A DNA stretch of 64,000 bases from NCBI RefSeq assembly GCF_963678635.1, contig NC_087065.1, forward strand, positions 21,519,480-21,583,479. The letters run 5' to 3'. Shown one piece after another: positions 43,117 through 52,920 of this stretch. The translations under genes and the position numbers were made by a program. Under the pieces are notes generated by a model. That model had not been told where the DNA came from, did no database searches, and saw nothing but the letters and a program-made list of their open reading frames with translations. Source of the DNA: Symsagittifera roscoffensis (Eukaryota; Xenacoelomorpha; Acoela; Convolutidae). The stretch's first letter is position 1; each line of letters starts with the position of its first letter.

Positions 43117-46100
43117 TTACAATTGTGGCAGTATGATGAGGTTGTGTTTGTGTAATATCTTCTCCTCATCTTTCCTCTTGCATGCTACCACCCCATCAGC
43201 TGTGTGGTAGAGTAAGTCTTTCTTCTCTTTGTAGAACTGGCTCAAGATCTTGTAGCTGTCTTCCTCGAGTTCCCCCTTCTCCTTGACCCCCGACTGGATC
43301 CATTTGGAGAGGTTACTTGTCATTTTGTCATTCTTTTGGGCTCTTATTAGGTCTGACAGCCTATATCTTGCCTTGACATGCTCCTTTAGCGCCATGATCT
43401 GTCCATTCATCTCACCAGGGTTGTGGATGTCATCACTCAGCTTCACGCATATCATCCTTTTCACGATTTTCATATCATCTTCTGGCACCAGATTCGTTCT
43501 GACGTTTGAGTTGCATGATAATTCCCTGAATGGCTTCCTTGAAACCGCAATTTTCTCAAGTTCTTCACCACCTCGTATCTCCTGTACGTCCAGATTGTAC
43601 GTTCCTGAAGATGGATCCGTCTGTAACTCCCTGTCGTGGTGCCTTGTCTTCTCTTCCGCCAATATCATGCACAGACTGTCTTGGTTTTCGCTGCTCTCAT
43701 CCGAGTCTTCATCCCATTCTTCACGCTCCCCGGACAATTTTCCTTCTCCGGTTTCTTCTTCCGTGAACATGGAACACTCCCCGGACTCTTGACCTAGTCC
43801 CAGGTGTTCAGTATCTTCTTTGAACGTCACTTTCTTTTTCCTAACCTTGGTCTGCTCCAGAATGTTTTCGGGGATTTTGTCAACTAGTGACCGCACGACA
43901 TCTTTGCTGTCAGTGACGCTTCCTCTTGAGGAGTCAGTATTGTTCACTGTTTCTTTTCTCCAAAGTATAGTGACTTCCGGTTCCTCTTGACCCTTCTCTT
44001 GGATCACGGGCTTCTCATCTGATAGTTTCTCGAGCAACCTCATTAAGTCATCATCTATCTGTGCAGTTCCTGCTTCTACCTGGTTAAGATCATAGCCTTT
44101 TGCCTTGAGCGTCTCCCTCACGATCTTCGACTTTAGTATTGTTTCTATCGGAATCCTTCTGCTCTTCTTCAAGATGGTCTTTTCTGGAGGTTCTTTAGGT
44201 AATTCAGGATGATCTTCAATCGGTTTGCCTGGTTTGTCCAGCCATCTCGTGAGTGGAAGACTGTCGTACGTTTCCTTGTCCATGAAGGAGAAGCCATCTT
44301 TGATTTCAGGTCTGTCTGCCTCTCTTTGCTCTTGTCTCTCATAGAACTCCGTCTTCTTACTCAAGCTGTCGGCATTCTGATGTTTATCTCGTGTTCTATG
44401 CTCAATTATCATGTTGTATCCGTCCAGGCGAACTATCCACCTCCCAATGTAACTTTGGTCCATTGAGTACGTCTTCAGCCAGCTCAGTGCTCGATTGTCG
44501 ACTCGCAACTTGAATGGCTCACTGCCCAGGTATGCCCTGTATTTCTCGACAAAGGTAACTACCGCGAACATCTCTGCTTTCGGTGCTCCGTACTTCATTT
44601 CCGTGTCACTCAGGACTTTGCTACCGTACGCTATTGGTCTCAAGACTGTCTTCCCATTCCATTCTTGTTCTTGATGGATAATTCCAGAAATCGCGACTAC
44701 CGACGCATCCGTGTCCAGCACATACATCCCTTTCTCAGTCGGCATACCCAGTACTGGTGCCTCACATAGCTCTTTCTTTATTCTCTGGAATGACTCTTCT
44801 GCTGCGTTGTTCCACGTGAACTTCTTGCCCTTGTGTCTCATTAATTGTTGCATCGGGTATACCTTGTCCGGATAGCCTTTGATGAACTCTCTATAATAGT
44901 TAGCGAAACCCAGGAAGCTCATCAACTGGTGTTCTGTCTTCGGTGATTTCCAGGTTAGGACTGCTTCCACGGCGTCCGGATCAGGTCTGATGCCGTGCTT
45001 GTCTACCATCCTGCCCAAGTATTTTATTGAGTCCTTGAGTATCTCGCACTTTGATGGTTTACACTTTAGCCCCGACCTTTTCATGCATGCGAACACTTCG
45101 TCAAGTCTCTCAATGTGGTCTTCCAATGTGGGCGTCGCTATTACCACGTCATCCACGTAGCACATTACCAGATTGCCATACTTCTTCGTCACGCCTATCA
45201 GCGCGTGTGCCATCAACCGCTGAAACGTGGCTGTGGCGTTGCAAAGTCCAAACGGCATTCGTTTCCATTGAAACAGACCCAACTCGCAGGCGAACCCTGT
45301 CTTGTCCCTGTCCTGCTTCCTTAGTGGTACCTGCCAAAAGGCCGAGCCTAAATCAAGAGTCGTAAAAAATTTTGCATCACCTAACTTCGAGAGGCTCTCA
45401 TCAATCCTAGGTATGGGATAGGCATCCTTCACCGTGACGGAGTTCAGGTATCGAAAGTCACAACAAAACCTCAACTGGTCGCCTTTCTTTTTGGCCATCA
45501 CTACTCCACACGCCCACGGTGACTTGGATGGTTCTATCATGTCATACTCTAGTAACGTCTCAATTTCTTTTCTACACGCCTCCGATTTGTGTGGGGTCAT
45601 GCGCCTCGCCCCCTCCCTGTGCGGTACCGCGTTCTCCTCAAGTTCTATTTCATGCTCAACAAAATTACAACACCCGATATCCGCTTTATGCCTCGAAAAA
45701 ACTTCTTCGTTCCGCTCTAGTACGTCCTTGATGGCTTCGAGCTGTTCATCTTTCAGTTTGCCCCTCAAATGTTCAATCTCCGGCAGAACCGGTTTATCAG
45801 TTTGCATTTCATCTAGTGTGGGCCGCTCTGGAAAGTTCAAACAGCTCGACGGCCCATCATCTGTCTCTGACTTAAGTGATTTAACAAGACCTGAAGAATC
45901 TTTTATTTTCTGCAATCGTCTCAAGATACAAATTTTGTCCCTATGATTGGGACAATCAACAACTTCATTTTGTTTTGAGTTATCCGTTGTTTCATATCGG
46001 GTTTTAACCGGTAAAGCATATCCCAGTTTCCTCCCTCTCTGTATCGTGATCGGTATATCAAGAGTATTCAACAAGACACTGACGCAGAGGCCGCTCTTCG

Positions 46101-48402
46101 TTATCGAGAAGGATCTTCCTAAAACAGCAGCACTTTGACTATTATGATTCGGAACTATACACACTTGCTTGTTGTCACTTAGTGCATTGTAATTTTTCAT
46201 CCTCAAGCCTACGATTGCCGCTTCATTCGCCTTTAGCCTCACCCTCCTACTCAAGAATACCGGTGCTTTGGTTTCATTTGCCATTATTAAAATTACCGGT
46301 TTGATTGCGTACCTCCTATCCGGGTTCCGTATCCTGAACATTGCGTTATTTAGATCAATCGTTACGTCGAAATTCCTGATGAAGTCTCTGCCCAAAATGA
46401 ATTGGTCAGATTCATCTAGGTTTTCTACCACGAGAAAGCTCATCCACAGGTTACGTTCCCCCAAATTGAGGGCTTTTATCGGCGTCCTGCCCAGCACCCG
46501 AAGTGCCCCTTTGTTTGCAGCTGACAGCCGTATTCTCGAGTCTATCAAATCACCTTTGTCAAAGCCCATCCGTTCCCAAGTTTCGATTGGTATGACGCTC
46601 AAGACTGCTCCCGTATCAAGTAACCCACGTAACTGAATCCTTTTGCCACTTATGTCTAGCACGTGCCCTGTCACATCTGCCTCCGTCCCGATGTGCATCG
46701 CATCTTCTTCAAGCATGGCGCAGTGTCCAATCAATCTCACTTTCAACTCTTCTTTCCCTGCGTAGATTTGCCCAATTAGGTCTTCGTCACATGTTATCAT
46801 TGTCCTGGTATAGATTTTGATTCCATCTATATTTAGCATCACCTCGTGTGGACCATAAGCTTCAGTATACCTGTTATCAACACGTACCGACTTGCTGCCC
46901 CCTCTCGTGAGTAGTGCTCTAAACGCTCTAGAAGTCGTTTGTGGGCTTATACAACTCAAGTAATCTGCGTACACGTCAATGTGCATTATTGTCTGGTCGC
47001 TCGGTTCGCTCAAGTTTCTGGTTACCTCGTGGCCGCCCACTGTGATTATCGACATTATTCTAGCCCCGATTTTCGATATGCCGAATGGCTTTCCCGTCAC
47101 CATTTTTACATTGTTACAATTCCCGGTCTCTGTCGAGCCCGGTATAGCCTCTGGTGTTGGCTTTGATCCAGTTAATGCTTCGTTGAAATTCTGTCTTTCG
47201 ATCTCCAGCTTTAGTCGTTGCTCTATTTCTTTCGCAGCCAGATCCTGTTTCACTTTGTTAATTGCTTCCGTCGCCGCGTTCTCATAATTTATCTCTAGAG
47301 GGTTCCTGGCTGCGGATTCTATCGCACCCTTAACATGTGTTGCAGCTTTCACTGTTTTCGTCGGCAATTCCGTGCTCGGTGCTCCTAAGTTCCTAGGTTC
47401 AAACTCGTTTTGTCTGTTCCGCTGATTCTGCACCGCCGCTAATGCCAACTTATGTTTGGGGTGACTCTGGTCCTTGACCGCTTCCCAGAACAGGGGGCAA
47501 TCTATTCTGAAGTGCCCTTCTTGGTTACAGAAGAAGCATCTCGCGCCTATCTTGTTGATTAAGCCGCTATAGTACTCGTGTTCCTCCATCTGGCTCATGT
47601 CCTCCTCATCCGGTGCGTATCCTAGACTCTTCATGCCTTGTTTGTATGTTGTGCAGTCAGCCACGTGGTGATCCGCCGACCCGCAGTTCGCGCATGATCT
47701 GCGCTTGTCGATGTCATCTCTAAGCTTGTACCATGACGACCTCTGAGGTTGACTTCCCCCTTGCGTGTTCCTGTTTTCTGAATATGAGTATTTCTTGGGC
47801 ATCATCAGCATGTATTCCCTTGATATCTGTCTCATTTCTTCTGGGGTCGGTGCGCTGTCTTTCGACAATGTGTAGTATGTTGCTAACATTATTCTTAAGT
47901 CATCACTTTTTACCCCATCAATGAACTTCGAGGCAATGCTAAAGTTTCTTCTGTTTGTCGACTCCTCTGGGTCACTCCTTCTTCTCAAGCTCTCAAGGTC
48001 ATCTAGGAACCGATCAATTGACTCATCGTCCCTCTGCCTTCTCTTTTCAAATCGCATCATCGCTTGGTGACCCTTCATGCCTGACCCGAATCGATTCAGC
48101 AATATTTCGAAGATTTTGTCCGCGGTATCGCGTTCTTCTTCTTTCTTTGCAACCACGCATTTTAATGCCGTGCCTTCCAGGTTGCTGAGTATGGCTGTGC
48201 ATGCTTGCCTTTCATCATTTAAGTTATCTTGCTCTAGGTGTAATCTCATCACTTCCACCCAGGTGTCAATGCATCCATCGGAGTCGTCTTTGAATTCTTT
48301 TGGCTTCTTGAAAGTTTTTCTTGATTTTCCGTCTCTCCTATCGCTCGAGTCAGTGTTCCTCGTGGCGAAGGCCTCTTCATCATCCCCCAAGTGCTTGCCC
48401 AC
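43117..48402 (-). CDS. pol: Gag-CA/NC, protease, RT, RNase H polyprotein (copy 2, 1761 aa frame)
   Basis: Domains in order: a Retrotrans_gag-like capsid region (FIEILLNRFG-type helices, residues ~40-200); two CCHC zinc knuckles, CANCGSADHHVADC (~242) and CFFCNQEGHFRIDC (~294); an aspartic protease with LLDTGAVLSVI (~597); RT with LRFCCDFRYLN, FFTTLDLGSAFWQV, MPFGLCNA and the YVDD box (~1082); RNase H with LDTDASVVA (~1231), KAEMFAVV (~1275) and RVDNRAL; then about 400 acidic, probably disordered residues. It overlaps gag by about 150 nt in the -1 frame. The frame opens on GTG with a TAG a few codons upstream, which fits translation by -1 frameshifting, although I see no classic slippery heptamer. 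It ends with one in-frame TAA before the integrase module. Confidence 0.9.
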   Translation of the reverse strand: MGKHLGDDEEAFATRNTDSSDRRDGKSRKTFKKPKEFKDDSDGCIDTWVEVMRLHLEQDNLNDERQACTAILSNLEGTALKCVVAKKEEERDTADKIFEILLNRFGSGMKGHQAMMRFEKRRQRDDESIDRFLDDLESLRRRSDPEESTNRRNFSIASKFIDGVKSDDLRIMLATYYTLSKDSAPTPEEMRQISREYMLMMPKKYSYSENRNTQGGSQPQRSSWYKLRDDIDKRRSCANCGSADHHVADCTTYKQGMKSLGYAPDEEDMSQMEEHEYYSGLINKIGARCFFCNQEGHFRIDCPLFWEAVKDQSHPKHKLALAAVQNQRNRQNEFEPRNLGAPSTELPTKTVKAATHVKGAIESAARNPLEINYENAATEAINKVKQDLAAKEIEQRLKLEIERQNFNEALTGSKPTPEAIPGSTETGNCNNVKMVTGKPFGISKIGARIMSIITVGGHEVTRNLSEPSDQTIMHIDVYADYLSCISPQTTSRAFRALLTRGGSKSVRVDNRYTEAYGPHEVMLNIDGIKIYTRTMITCDEDLIGQIYAGKEELKVRLIGHCAMLEEDAMHIGTEADVTGHVLDISGKRIQLRGLLDTGAVLSVIPIETWERMGFDKGDLIDSRIRLSAANKGALRVLGRTPIKALNLGERNLWMSFLVVENLDESDQFILGRDFIRNFDVTIDLNNAMFRIRNPDRRYAIKPVILIMANETKAPVFLSRRVRLKANEAAIVGLRMKNYNALSDNKQVCIVPNHNSQSAAVLGRSFSITKSGLCVSVLLNTLDIPITIQRGRKLGYALPVKTRYETTDNSKQNEVVDCPNHRDKICILRRLQKIKDSSGLVKSLKSETDDGPSSCLNFPERPTLDEMQTDKPVLPEIEHLRGKLKDEQLEAIKDVLERNEEVFSRHKADIGCCNFVEHEIELEENAVPHREGARRMTPHKSEACRKEIETLLEYDMIEPSKSPWACGVVMAKKKGDQLRFCCDFRYLNSVTVKDAYPIPRIDESLSKLGDAKFFTTLDLGSAFWQVPLRKQDRDKTGFACELGLFQWKRMPFGLCNATATFQRLMAHALIGVTKKYGNLVMCYVDDVVIATPTLEDHIERLDEVFACMKRSGLKCKPSKCEILKDSIKYLGRMVDKHGIRPDPDAVEAVLTWKSPKTEHQLMSFLGFANYYREFIKGYPDKVYPMQQLMRHKGKKFTWNNAAEESFQRIKKELCEAPVLGMPTEKGMYVLDTDASVVAISGIIHQEQEWNGKTVLRPIAYGSKVLSDTEMKYGAPKAEMFAVVTFVEKYRAYLGSEPFKLRVDNRALSWLKTYSMDQSYIGRWIVRLDGYNMIIEHRTRDKHQNADSLSKKTEFYERQEQREADRPEIKDGFSFMDKETYDSLPLTRWLDKPGKPIEDHPELPKEPPEKTILKKSRRIPIETILKSKIVRETLKAKGYDLNQVEAGTAQIDDDLMRLLEKLSDEKPVIQEKGQEEPEVTILWRKETVNNTDSSRGSVTDSKDVVRSLVDKIPENILEQTKVRKKKVTFKEDTEHLGLGQESGECSMFTEEETGEGKLSGEREEWDEDSDESSENQDSLCMILAEEKTRHHDRELQTDPSSGTYNLDVQEIRGGEELEKIAVSRKPFRELSCNSNVRTNLVPEDDMKIVKRMICVKLSDDIHNPGEMNGQIMALKEHVKARYRLSDLIRAQKNDKMTSNLSKWIQSGVKEKGELEEDSYKILSQFYKEKKDLLYHTADGVVACKRKDEEKILHKHNLIILPQL

Positions 48403-49574
48403 GTCTTGGCATCCGGACCTGCGTTGCTGCTAGCCGTTGAGTCCCCCGGACCACTCGTTGTGTTTGATGTTCTATTTTTCATGATTGTTTTAGCAGCCGT
48501 TGGTGCTATGCTTACCGCATCCCGGTTTAAAGGCAACGGTGTCGATTGCCGTTTGTTCCTTTGTGGTTCCACAAAGTCAACTCTGGTGCCTTGCGTACGA
48601 TCCGCTGCCGGTCTTTCTTGTGAGGTAGAATTTCTCAAGATTGCATCCAATTTCGCCTGTATTGCACACGAACTTTCGGCCTGATTCCTGTTCATTGTGT
48701 CCATTCTCTTTTCCAGGCTACCTAATTGGCTGTTGACATCATCATATCGGTTTTTCAACTGTTGCATATCTTTTTTGATGTTCTTATCTCGTTCTTCATT
48801 GGTGGCATCCACCTTGTCCGACATCTGCTGGAGTCTCTCGTCTGTCGCCTTAGCCAGGTTAAAATAACTATCCAGATACTCGTGTTTGTTGTATTTCAAC
48901 TCTTTCCTTATCAAGTCTCTATCTTCCTCACTGTACTTTAGTTTTTTGTCGATCTGATTTAGTTTTGTCATCAGGTCGCCAAGCTCAAGAGTAGCTGTTT
49001 CATGATCAGCAGTTGTCTTGTTTTCGGCTGTCGCTCCTGTTCTGGCTTGTTCTTCCTTTAGGTCGGCTTCTGTCGCCTTCGTGCTCACTGTCCCAAATGT
49101 TCGTGCTCTTTCAGTTTTTGATTCTTCGGCCGTGTTGTCTCTCGATTTCATTCCGACCATCATCGCCAACTTTTCTGTAAAAGATGTCTTCTTTACTTGA
49201 GAGTCGTCTTTCACAGTTTCTCGGGTATTGCCTGTTGTGTCTTCCAACGCGTCTATCGGCGAAAACTCCACGGTTTTTGGATTTTGATCTTCCATATGGG
49301 GCATCGGTGTGGATTCCGTTGTCTTCTTCTCCACTTCATCTACGCTCTGGTCTGGTGTCTCTAGATTGATCTCAATTGTGGGCTCCACCTGTTTGTCTTT
49401 AGCACCTTCTTTCGTCTTGTTCTCAGTACCACTCCTCGTGCTGACCATACTAACTGAAAAGTTATCTTTTGTCTTCTTTGGGCCCATTGATGTCGTTCCG
49501 CGCAGCGACGAGTTATATTTCGTGTTTGATCCAGTTGACCTTTTTTCGAGCACCGGTACCCTACTCCGTCTCAT
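48249..49574 (-). CDS. gag: gag ORF1, intact copy, 441 aa
   Basis: ATG at 49574 (MRRSRVPVLEKRSTG) close to the end of the leader. It is charged and Thr/Glu-rich in the first half (KTKEGAKDKQVEPTIEI). A clear coiled coil covers about residues 185-305 (LGDLMTKLNQIDKKLKYSEE, then DERLQQMSDKVDATNEERDK, and further heptads). The C-terminus is basic. The capsid and zinc knuckles lie in the next ORF, so this is an extra N-terminal Gag segment, perhaps for assembly through the coiled coil. It overlaps pol by about 150 nt in a -1 relation. Confidence 0.8.
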   Translation of the reverse strand: MRRSRVPVLEKRSTGSNTKYNSSLRGTTSMGPKKTKDNFSVSMVSTRSGTENKTKEGAKDKQVEPTIEINLETPDQSVDEVEKKTTESTPMPHMEDQNPKTVEFSPIDALEDTTGNTRETVKDDSQVKKTSFTEKLAMMVGMKSRDNTAEESKTERARTFGTVSTKATEADLKEEQARTGATAENKTTADHETATLELGDLMTKLNQIDKKLKYSEEDRDLIRKELKYNKHEYLDSYFNLAKATDERLQQMSDKVDATNEERDKNIKKDMQQLKNRYDDVNSQLGSLEKRMDTMNRNQAESSCAIQAKLDAILRNSTSQERPAADRTQGTRVDFVEPQRNKRQSTPLPLNRDAVSIAPTAAKTIMKNRTSNTTSGPGDSTASSNAGPDAKTWASTWGMMKRPSPRGTLTRAIGETENQEKLSRSQKNSKTTPMDALTPGWK

Positions 49575-49949
49575 TATTTCTATTTACAATTGCTCTTATT
49601 TACAATATTATTATATACACAATTCTATTCTAAGAATAAAATCTTTTGTGGAAAAATTCTTAAAAGGAAATATACAACGTGATAAAAACGATGTTCCCAG
49701 TTCTCTTTCAAAACTTTTCGAGAAACTTTCTTTATTTGTGGTTACAACCGTACGGAGTCCGACTAGTCTTGTTCTGTTTTAATTCTGTCTTAAAACACTT
49801 ATTGTGATTTTACTCCAATTTTTATACCGTCCCAAGACTTCCAGTTACTGTCCCTACTCTTCTTTGTGCCGTCCCAGGCTTTCTTTCTACTGTCCCAAGA
49901 CTGTTCGGTACTGTCCCAGTACTTTTTGTCAGTGTCCCAAGACCCCTTT

Positions 49950-50530
49950 CCCAAGCCTAGTGTCCCAAGACTGCTGTCCCAAGACTACTGTCCCAAGACT
50001 AGTGTCCCAAGGCTACTATCCCAGGACTAGTGTCCCAAGGCCACTGTCCCAAGACTACTGTCCCAAGGCTAGTGTCCCAAGGTTACTATCCCAAGACTAG
50101 TGTCGCAAGGCTAGTGTCCCAAGACCACTGTCCCAAGACCACTATCCCAAGACCACTGTCCCAAGACCACTGTCCCAAGACCACTGTCCCAAGACCTGTC
50201 CCAAGGCTAGTGTCCCAAGACCACTGTCCCAAGACCACTATCCCAAGACCACTGTCCCAAGACCACTGTCCCAAGACTAGTGTCCCAAGACCACTGTCCC
50301 AAGACCACTATCCCAAGACCACTGTCCCAAGACCACTGTCCCAAGACCACTGTCCCAAGACTAGCGTCCCAAGACCACTGTCACAAGACCACTATCCCAA
50401 GACTGTATTGTCTCAAGGCTGTACTGTCCCAAGACTGTACCAAGACTGCTCTGGTCCAAGACTATCCCAGGACTGCACTGTCCCAAGACTGTCCCCAGAC
50501 TGCACTGTCCCAAGACTTCTTTGGCACTGT
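49950..50530 (-). repeat. 14-bp minisatellite in the leader
   Basis: About 35-40 units of TCCCAAGACCACTG and variants (ACTAGTG, GCTAGTG, ACTGTAC) are seen on the plus strand. In the transcript this reads as repeated CAGTGGTCTTGGGA, giving a GGG run every 14 nt. Open frames through it (repeats of SQDHCPKT-like residues on plus) are by-products of the repeat and are not called as genes. Confidence 0.9.
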
Positions 50531-51987
50531 CCCAAGACTATTAACAAGTGTTTGAGCGGTGGGACCTCTTTCTTCTTCGTTTTAGGGACTTCTTGATTCA
50601 CTGTACCTTGCACCACCACTCAAGCTCTAGTAAAAATTTTCCCAAAAACCCTCTCTTAGTGGCCAAATGCTGACCCCCCTTTTTTAGTTACCTCTTTTTC
50701 AATGTTCCAAGCAACTTGAAACCAAAACCTGTGCGCAGGTATCTTGTGATCACCTGTTCGTATAAAAACCAAACACAAATCCTTACCAAAAGGCAACAAA
50801 AATCTAAGCAAGATTAAACAATAAAAACAAAGAGATGAACCCACCTAAAACTCAAAGGTGACAAATGTCTACCTTCTATCGAAAAAATGTCTGGTACCGA
50901 ATTGCCACGCGTTCTCCTCCCCCCTGCTAGCGATCTTATGGGGTATCACAAAAACTGTTTATGTCCATTCACCCCTACCGATCCCCCCTACCGACCTACC
51001 TTAACCTGATTCTAATTTTGGATATCCGCTTCCTATGACCAACGCGTGTAAATATCTAATGTAACTAAGTCGACGATGCCGAGCAATTAGTTACTCTAAT
51101 GTGTCTCCCCTTTTTACAAATTATAACCGCCAACCTCTAACTTAACCAGCCCCCCTTCTAACCTCCCCCCTTTTTAGCCCCCCTTCTTAAGCCTAAAATT
51201 ACCTTAAGCGCCGGGTGCTAAACCTCTCAAGAGAAAACCGTAGACCTGTCTCCAGGCCTGCTCAAGTAAAAACGTTCCTCAAAACCGGGGGATTTCGCTT
51301 ATCCAATTTTACACTTATCTCCTATAATATAATGTGGATTTTAACGATACCCGTTCTGCCCAACTTGAGAACTCGAGAACTGCCAAATCCTTCTTGGCTA
51401 CTTTCCCACTCGACTGGTCACCTCTTCCAGTCCAGTCTCCTATTGGTTCAGCTCAAGTGCTCCTGAACCACTTTCCCACTCGGCTGGTCACCTCTTCCAG
51501 TCAAGTCTCCTTGTTGTCCAGCTAAGTTCCAAGCTATCTGAAAACCCTTGACAACGCCCCACACTCGGGCACTTTATTGAGGTTACTGGGTTAAATTGCT
51601 AGGTTGATCGAAACGATCGAACTTGTAAAACAGTATGGGTATACTATTTAATTAATATAAAGGTTTGATCCAACTAATCTGGTGTCAAAGTCACTGTCTT
51701 TTTTCGTTTTATGGTTTTTGTTCCTTTTTCTATTCTTTTCTGGTTTTTGTTTCGCTTTTTGTCTTTTTGCTCGTGTTTATGTCCCCCTAGTTGCCCCCTT
51801 TTACTCGGTTAGCTAAGCCTCGTTCGGAGAGCGTACCAGGAAGTTTTCTCGAGTTTTCTTAAAAAGCTATCACGGTACAACCGGAAGGTTTGCACGTTCC
51901 TGCCGAACCGTACCACCGGTACTCTAGAATGGGCATGCAGCCCGAAGCTGTCTCAAGTGGGTTCGACTCCGTAGTCTTGATGTCGTA

Positions 51988-52005
51988 AACACCCAGGAGC
52001 GCCAT
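51988..52005 (-). promoter_or_regulatory. Candidate primer-binding site (PBS)
   Basis: In transcription sense the sequence TGGCGCTCCTGGGTG lies about 11 nt after the end of the 5' LTR. It starts with TGG, as a site complementary to a tRNA 3' CCA end would. The distance is larger than usual and I could not match it to a particular tRNA. Confidence 0.35.
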
Positions 52006-52015
52006 AAAAACACTA

Positions 52016-52920
52016 TGTAACATTCGTCTACTGTAGTCACACATGAGGCTTAAGAAAAATAGGCCCTATAACCATTGGCTCAAGAGTCAGGGACACTATC
52101 TCTTGTGTTTTTCTACCTCAAATCAGTCGGAGCCAATTCGGTTCGCTTGTGACATGAGACTACGACCCGTTACAGCTTAAAGGCTACTACCAAAATATCC
52201 CCCCACTCTAGAAATAAGAACGTCCCCATACTTAGGTCTCTAGAAACCCAAAATACATGAACGCCGTTAAAAACCGGGTCGGAACAATCCGTTAAGTTAA
52301 TTTTTATCAGACAGTGGAATTTTGATCCATTTCAGATGGATCAACCTAAAACTCGCCTTAACTCAACATAACAATCATAAAACACACTCTAGAAATTTAA
52401 ATTGAGTACTCACATCGTAGCACGCTCAAGAACTGGGAGTAATTAAGTCGGTAATCAACTCGAGAATTAAATAATGTAACTAAATGAGTTTAATGTTTAT
52501 CAGTTTCAATAACAGGACCAAGTTTGAACTCTAGAGTATGGTTTCTCGTGAACCATTGGGACACTCAAGCTGTCCACCTTTCCATCGAAGGTTCACTCTA
52601 GTTCAGTTTGAATAATAATCCAGTCGAGCAATAATAGTCCAGTTCTCGGGAATACGCTTCCTTCTGTTTCAGATAGGACAGCTCTACTCTAGTTTTATTG
52701 TGACGGAAATTGCGAATGGCAATTTCCTACTGCTTTATCTGGCAACTTTCCCGCGATTGTTACTCGATCGTTCTGATTTCTCTTTTTCGGTTTTCAGTTA
52801 TCGCGAGAAAATCGTGCATGACAGGCTCCATTCGAATTTTTGAAAAATCAAATTTCACTCCAAAATTAAGCGTTCTTGTTTTTCTCAAGGTCAAACTTCA
52901 AAATATGACCGACTGGCACA
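52016..52920 (-). repeat. 5' LTR of the giant element
   Basis: A 905-bp direct repeat of 22833-23730, with the same TG...CA ends. It carries a 7-bp tandem duplication near 52081 that is absent from the other LTR. It drives minus-strand transcription into the leader. The AATAAAA word and the GGAAATTGC/GCAATTTCC hairpin are conserved (about 52693-52728). Confidence 0.9.

Larger units (their letters stand above)
42348..49644 (-). repeat. Tandem duplication copy 2 (7,297 bp)
   Basis: This is the second copy of the gag-pol-int block and the first one met by transcription from the 5' LTR. It retains an intact gag, but its integrase ends at the duplication border, so it lacks the integrase C-terminus, the macrodomain and the accessory ORFs. 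A complete set of functions would need gag from this copy and integrase from copy 1. Confidence 0.95.
49645..52015 (-). other. Long 5' leader of the giant element
   Basis: About 2.4 kb between the 5' LTR and the gag start, with no credible ORF in sense. It contains the 14-bp minisatellite (49950-50530), a 70-bp tandem duplication (starts at 51401 and 51471; TTTCCCACTCGRCTGGTCAC-type units) and, next to the LTR, the candidate primer-binding site. Several C-rich blocks on the plus strand (51150-51190) are G-rich in the transcript. Confidence 0.6.
22833..52920 (-). mobile_element. 30.1-kb giant Ty3/gypsy-type LTR retrotransposon
   Basis: Two directly repeated LTRs with TG...CA ends bound an interior coding only on the minus strand. 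Order from the 5' LTR on the right: leader, gag, CA/NC-PR-RT-RNase H, integrase, a tandem second copy of that 7.25-kb block, integrase with tail and macrodomain, then three in-frame accessory ORFs, and the 3' LTR. Protease, RT (YVDD), RNase H and integrase followed by a GPF motif, in the order PR-RT-RH-IN, place it in Ty3/gypsy (Metaviridae-like). No env-like membrane protein is seen. Even without the duplication it would be about 22.8 kb, several times the usual 5-10 kb. Expected 4-6-bp target duplications are absent: the left flank ends CTGAT and the right flank starts GATAC. Confidence 0.9.

Noticed and set aside
24328..49782. Many plus-strand ORFs of 60-290 codons inside the giant element
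   Set aside because: All are antisense to well-supported minus-strand ORFs and show compositional mirror images, not domains.
49804..50596. Plus-strand ORFs with repeated SQDHCPKT-like residues
   Set aside because: A direct product of the 14-bp minisatellite, antisense to the element, with start and stop set by repeat variants.
51955..51972. GGTTCGACTCC, an exact Pol III B-box-like word near the 5' LTR
   Set aside because: No A box at the proper distance upstream and no tRNA fold. Probably chance within the leader.
51859..52044. 61-codon ORF beginning MCDYSRRML across the 5' LTR, resembling the start of the ORF at 22861
   Set aside because: The shared N-terminus is simply LTR sequence read out into two different flanks.
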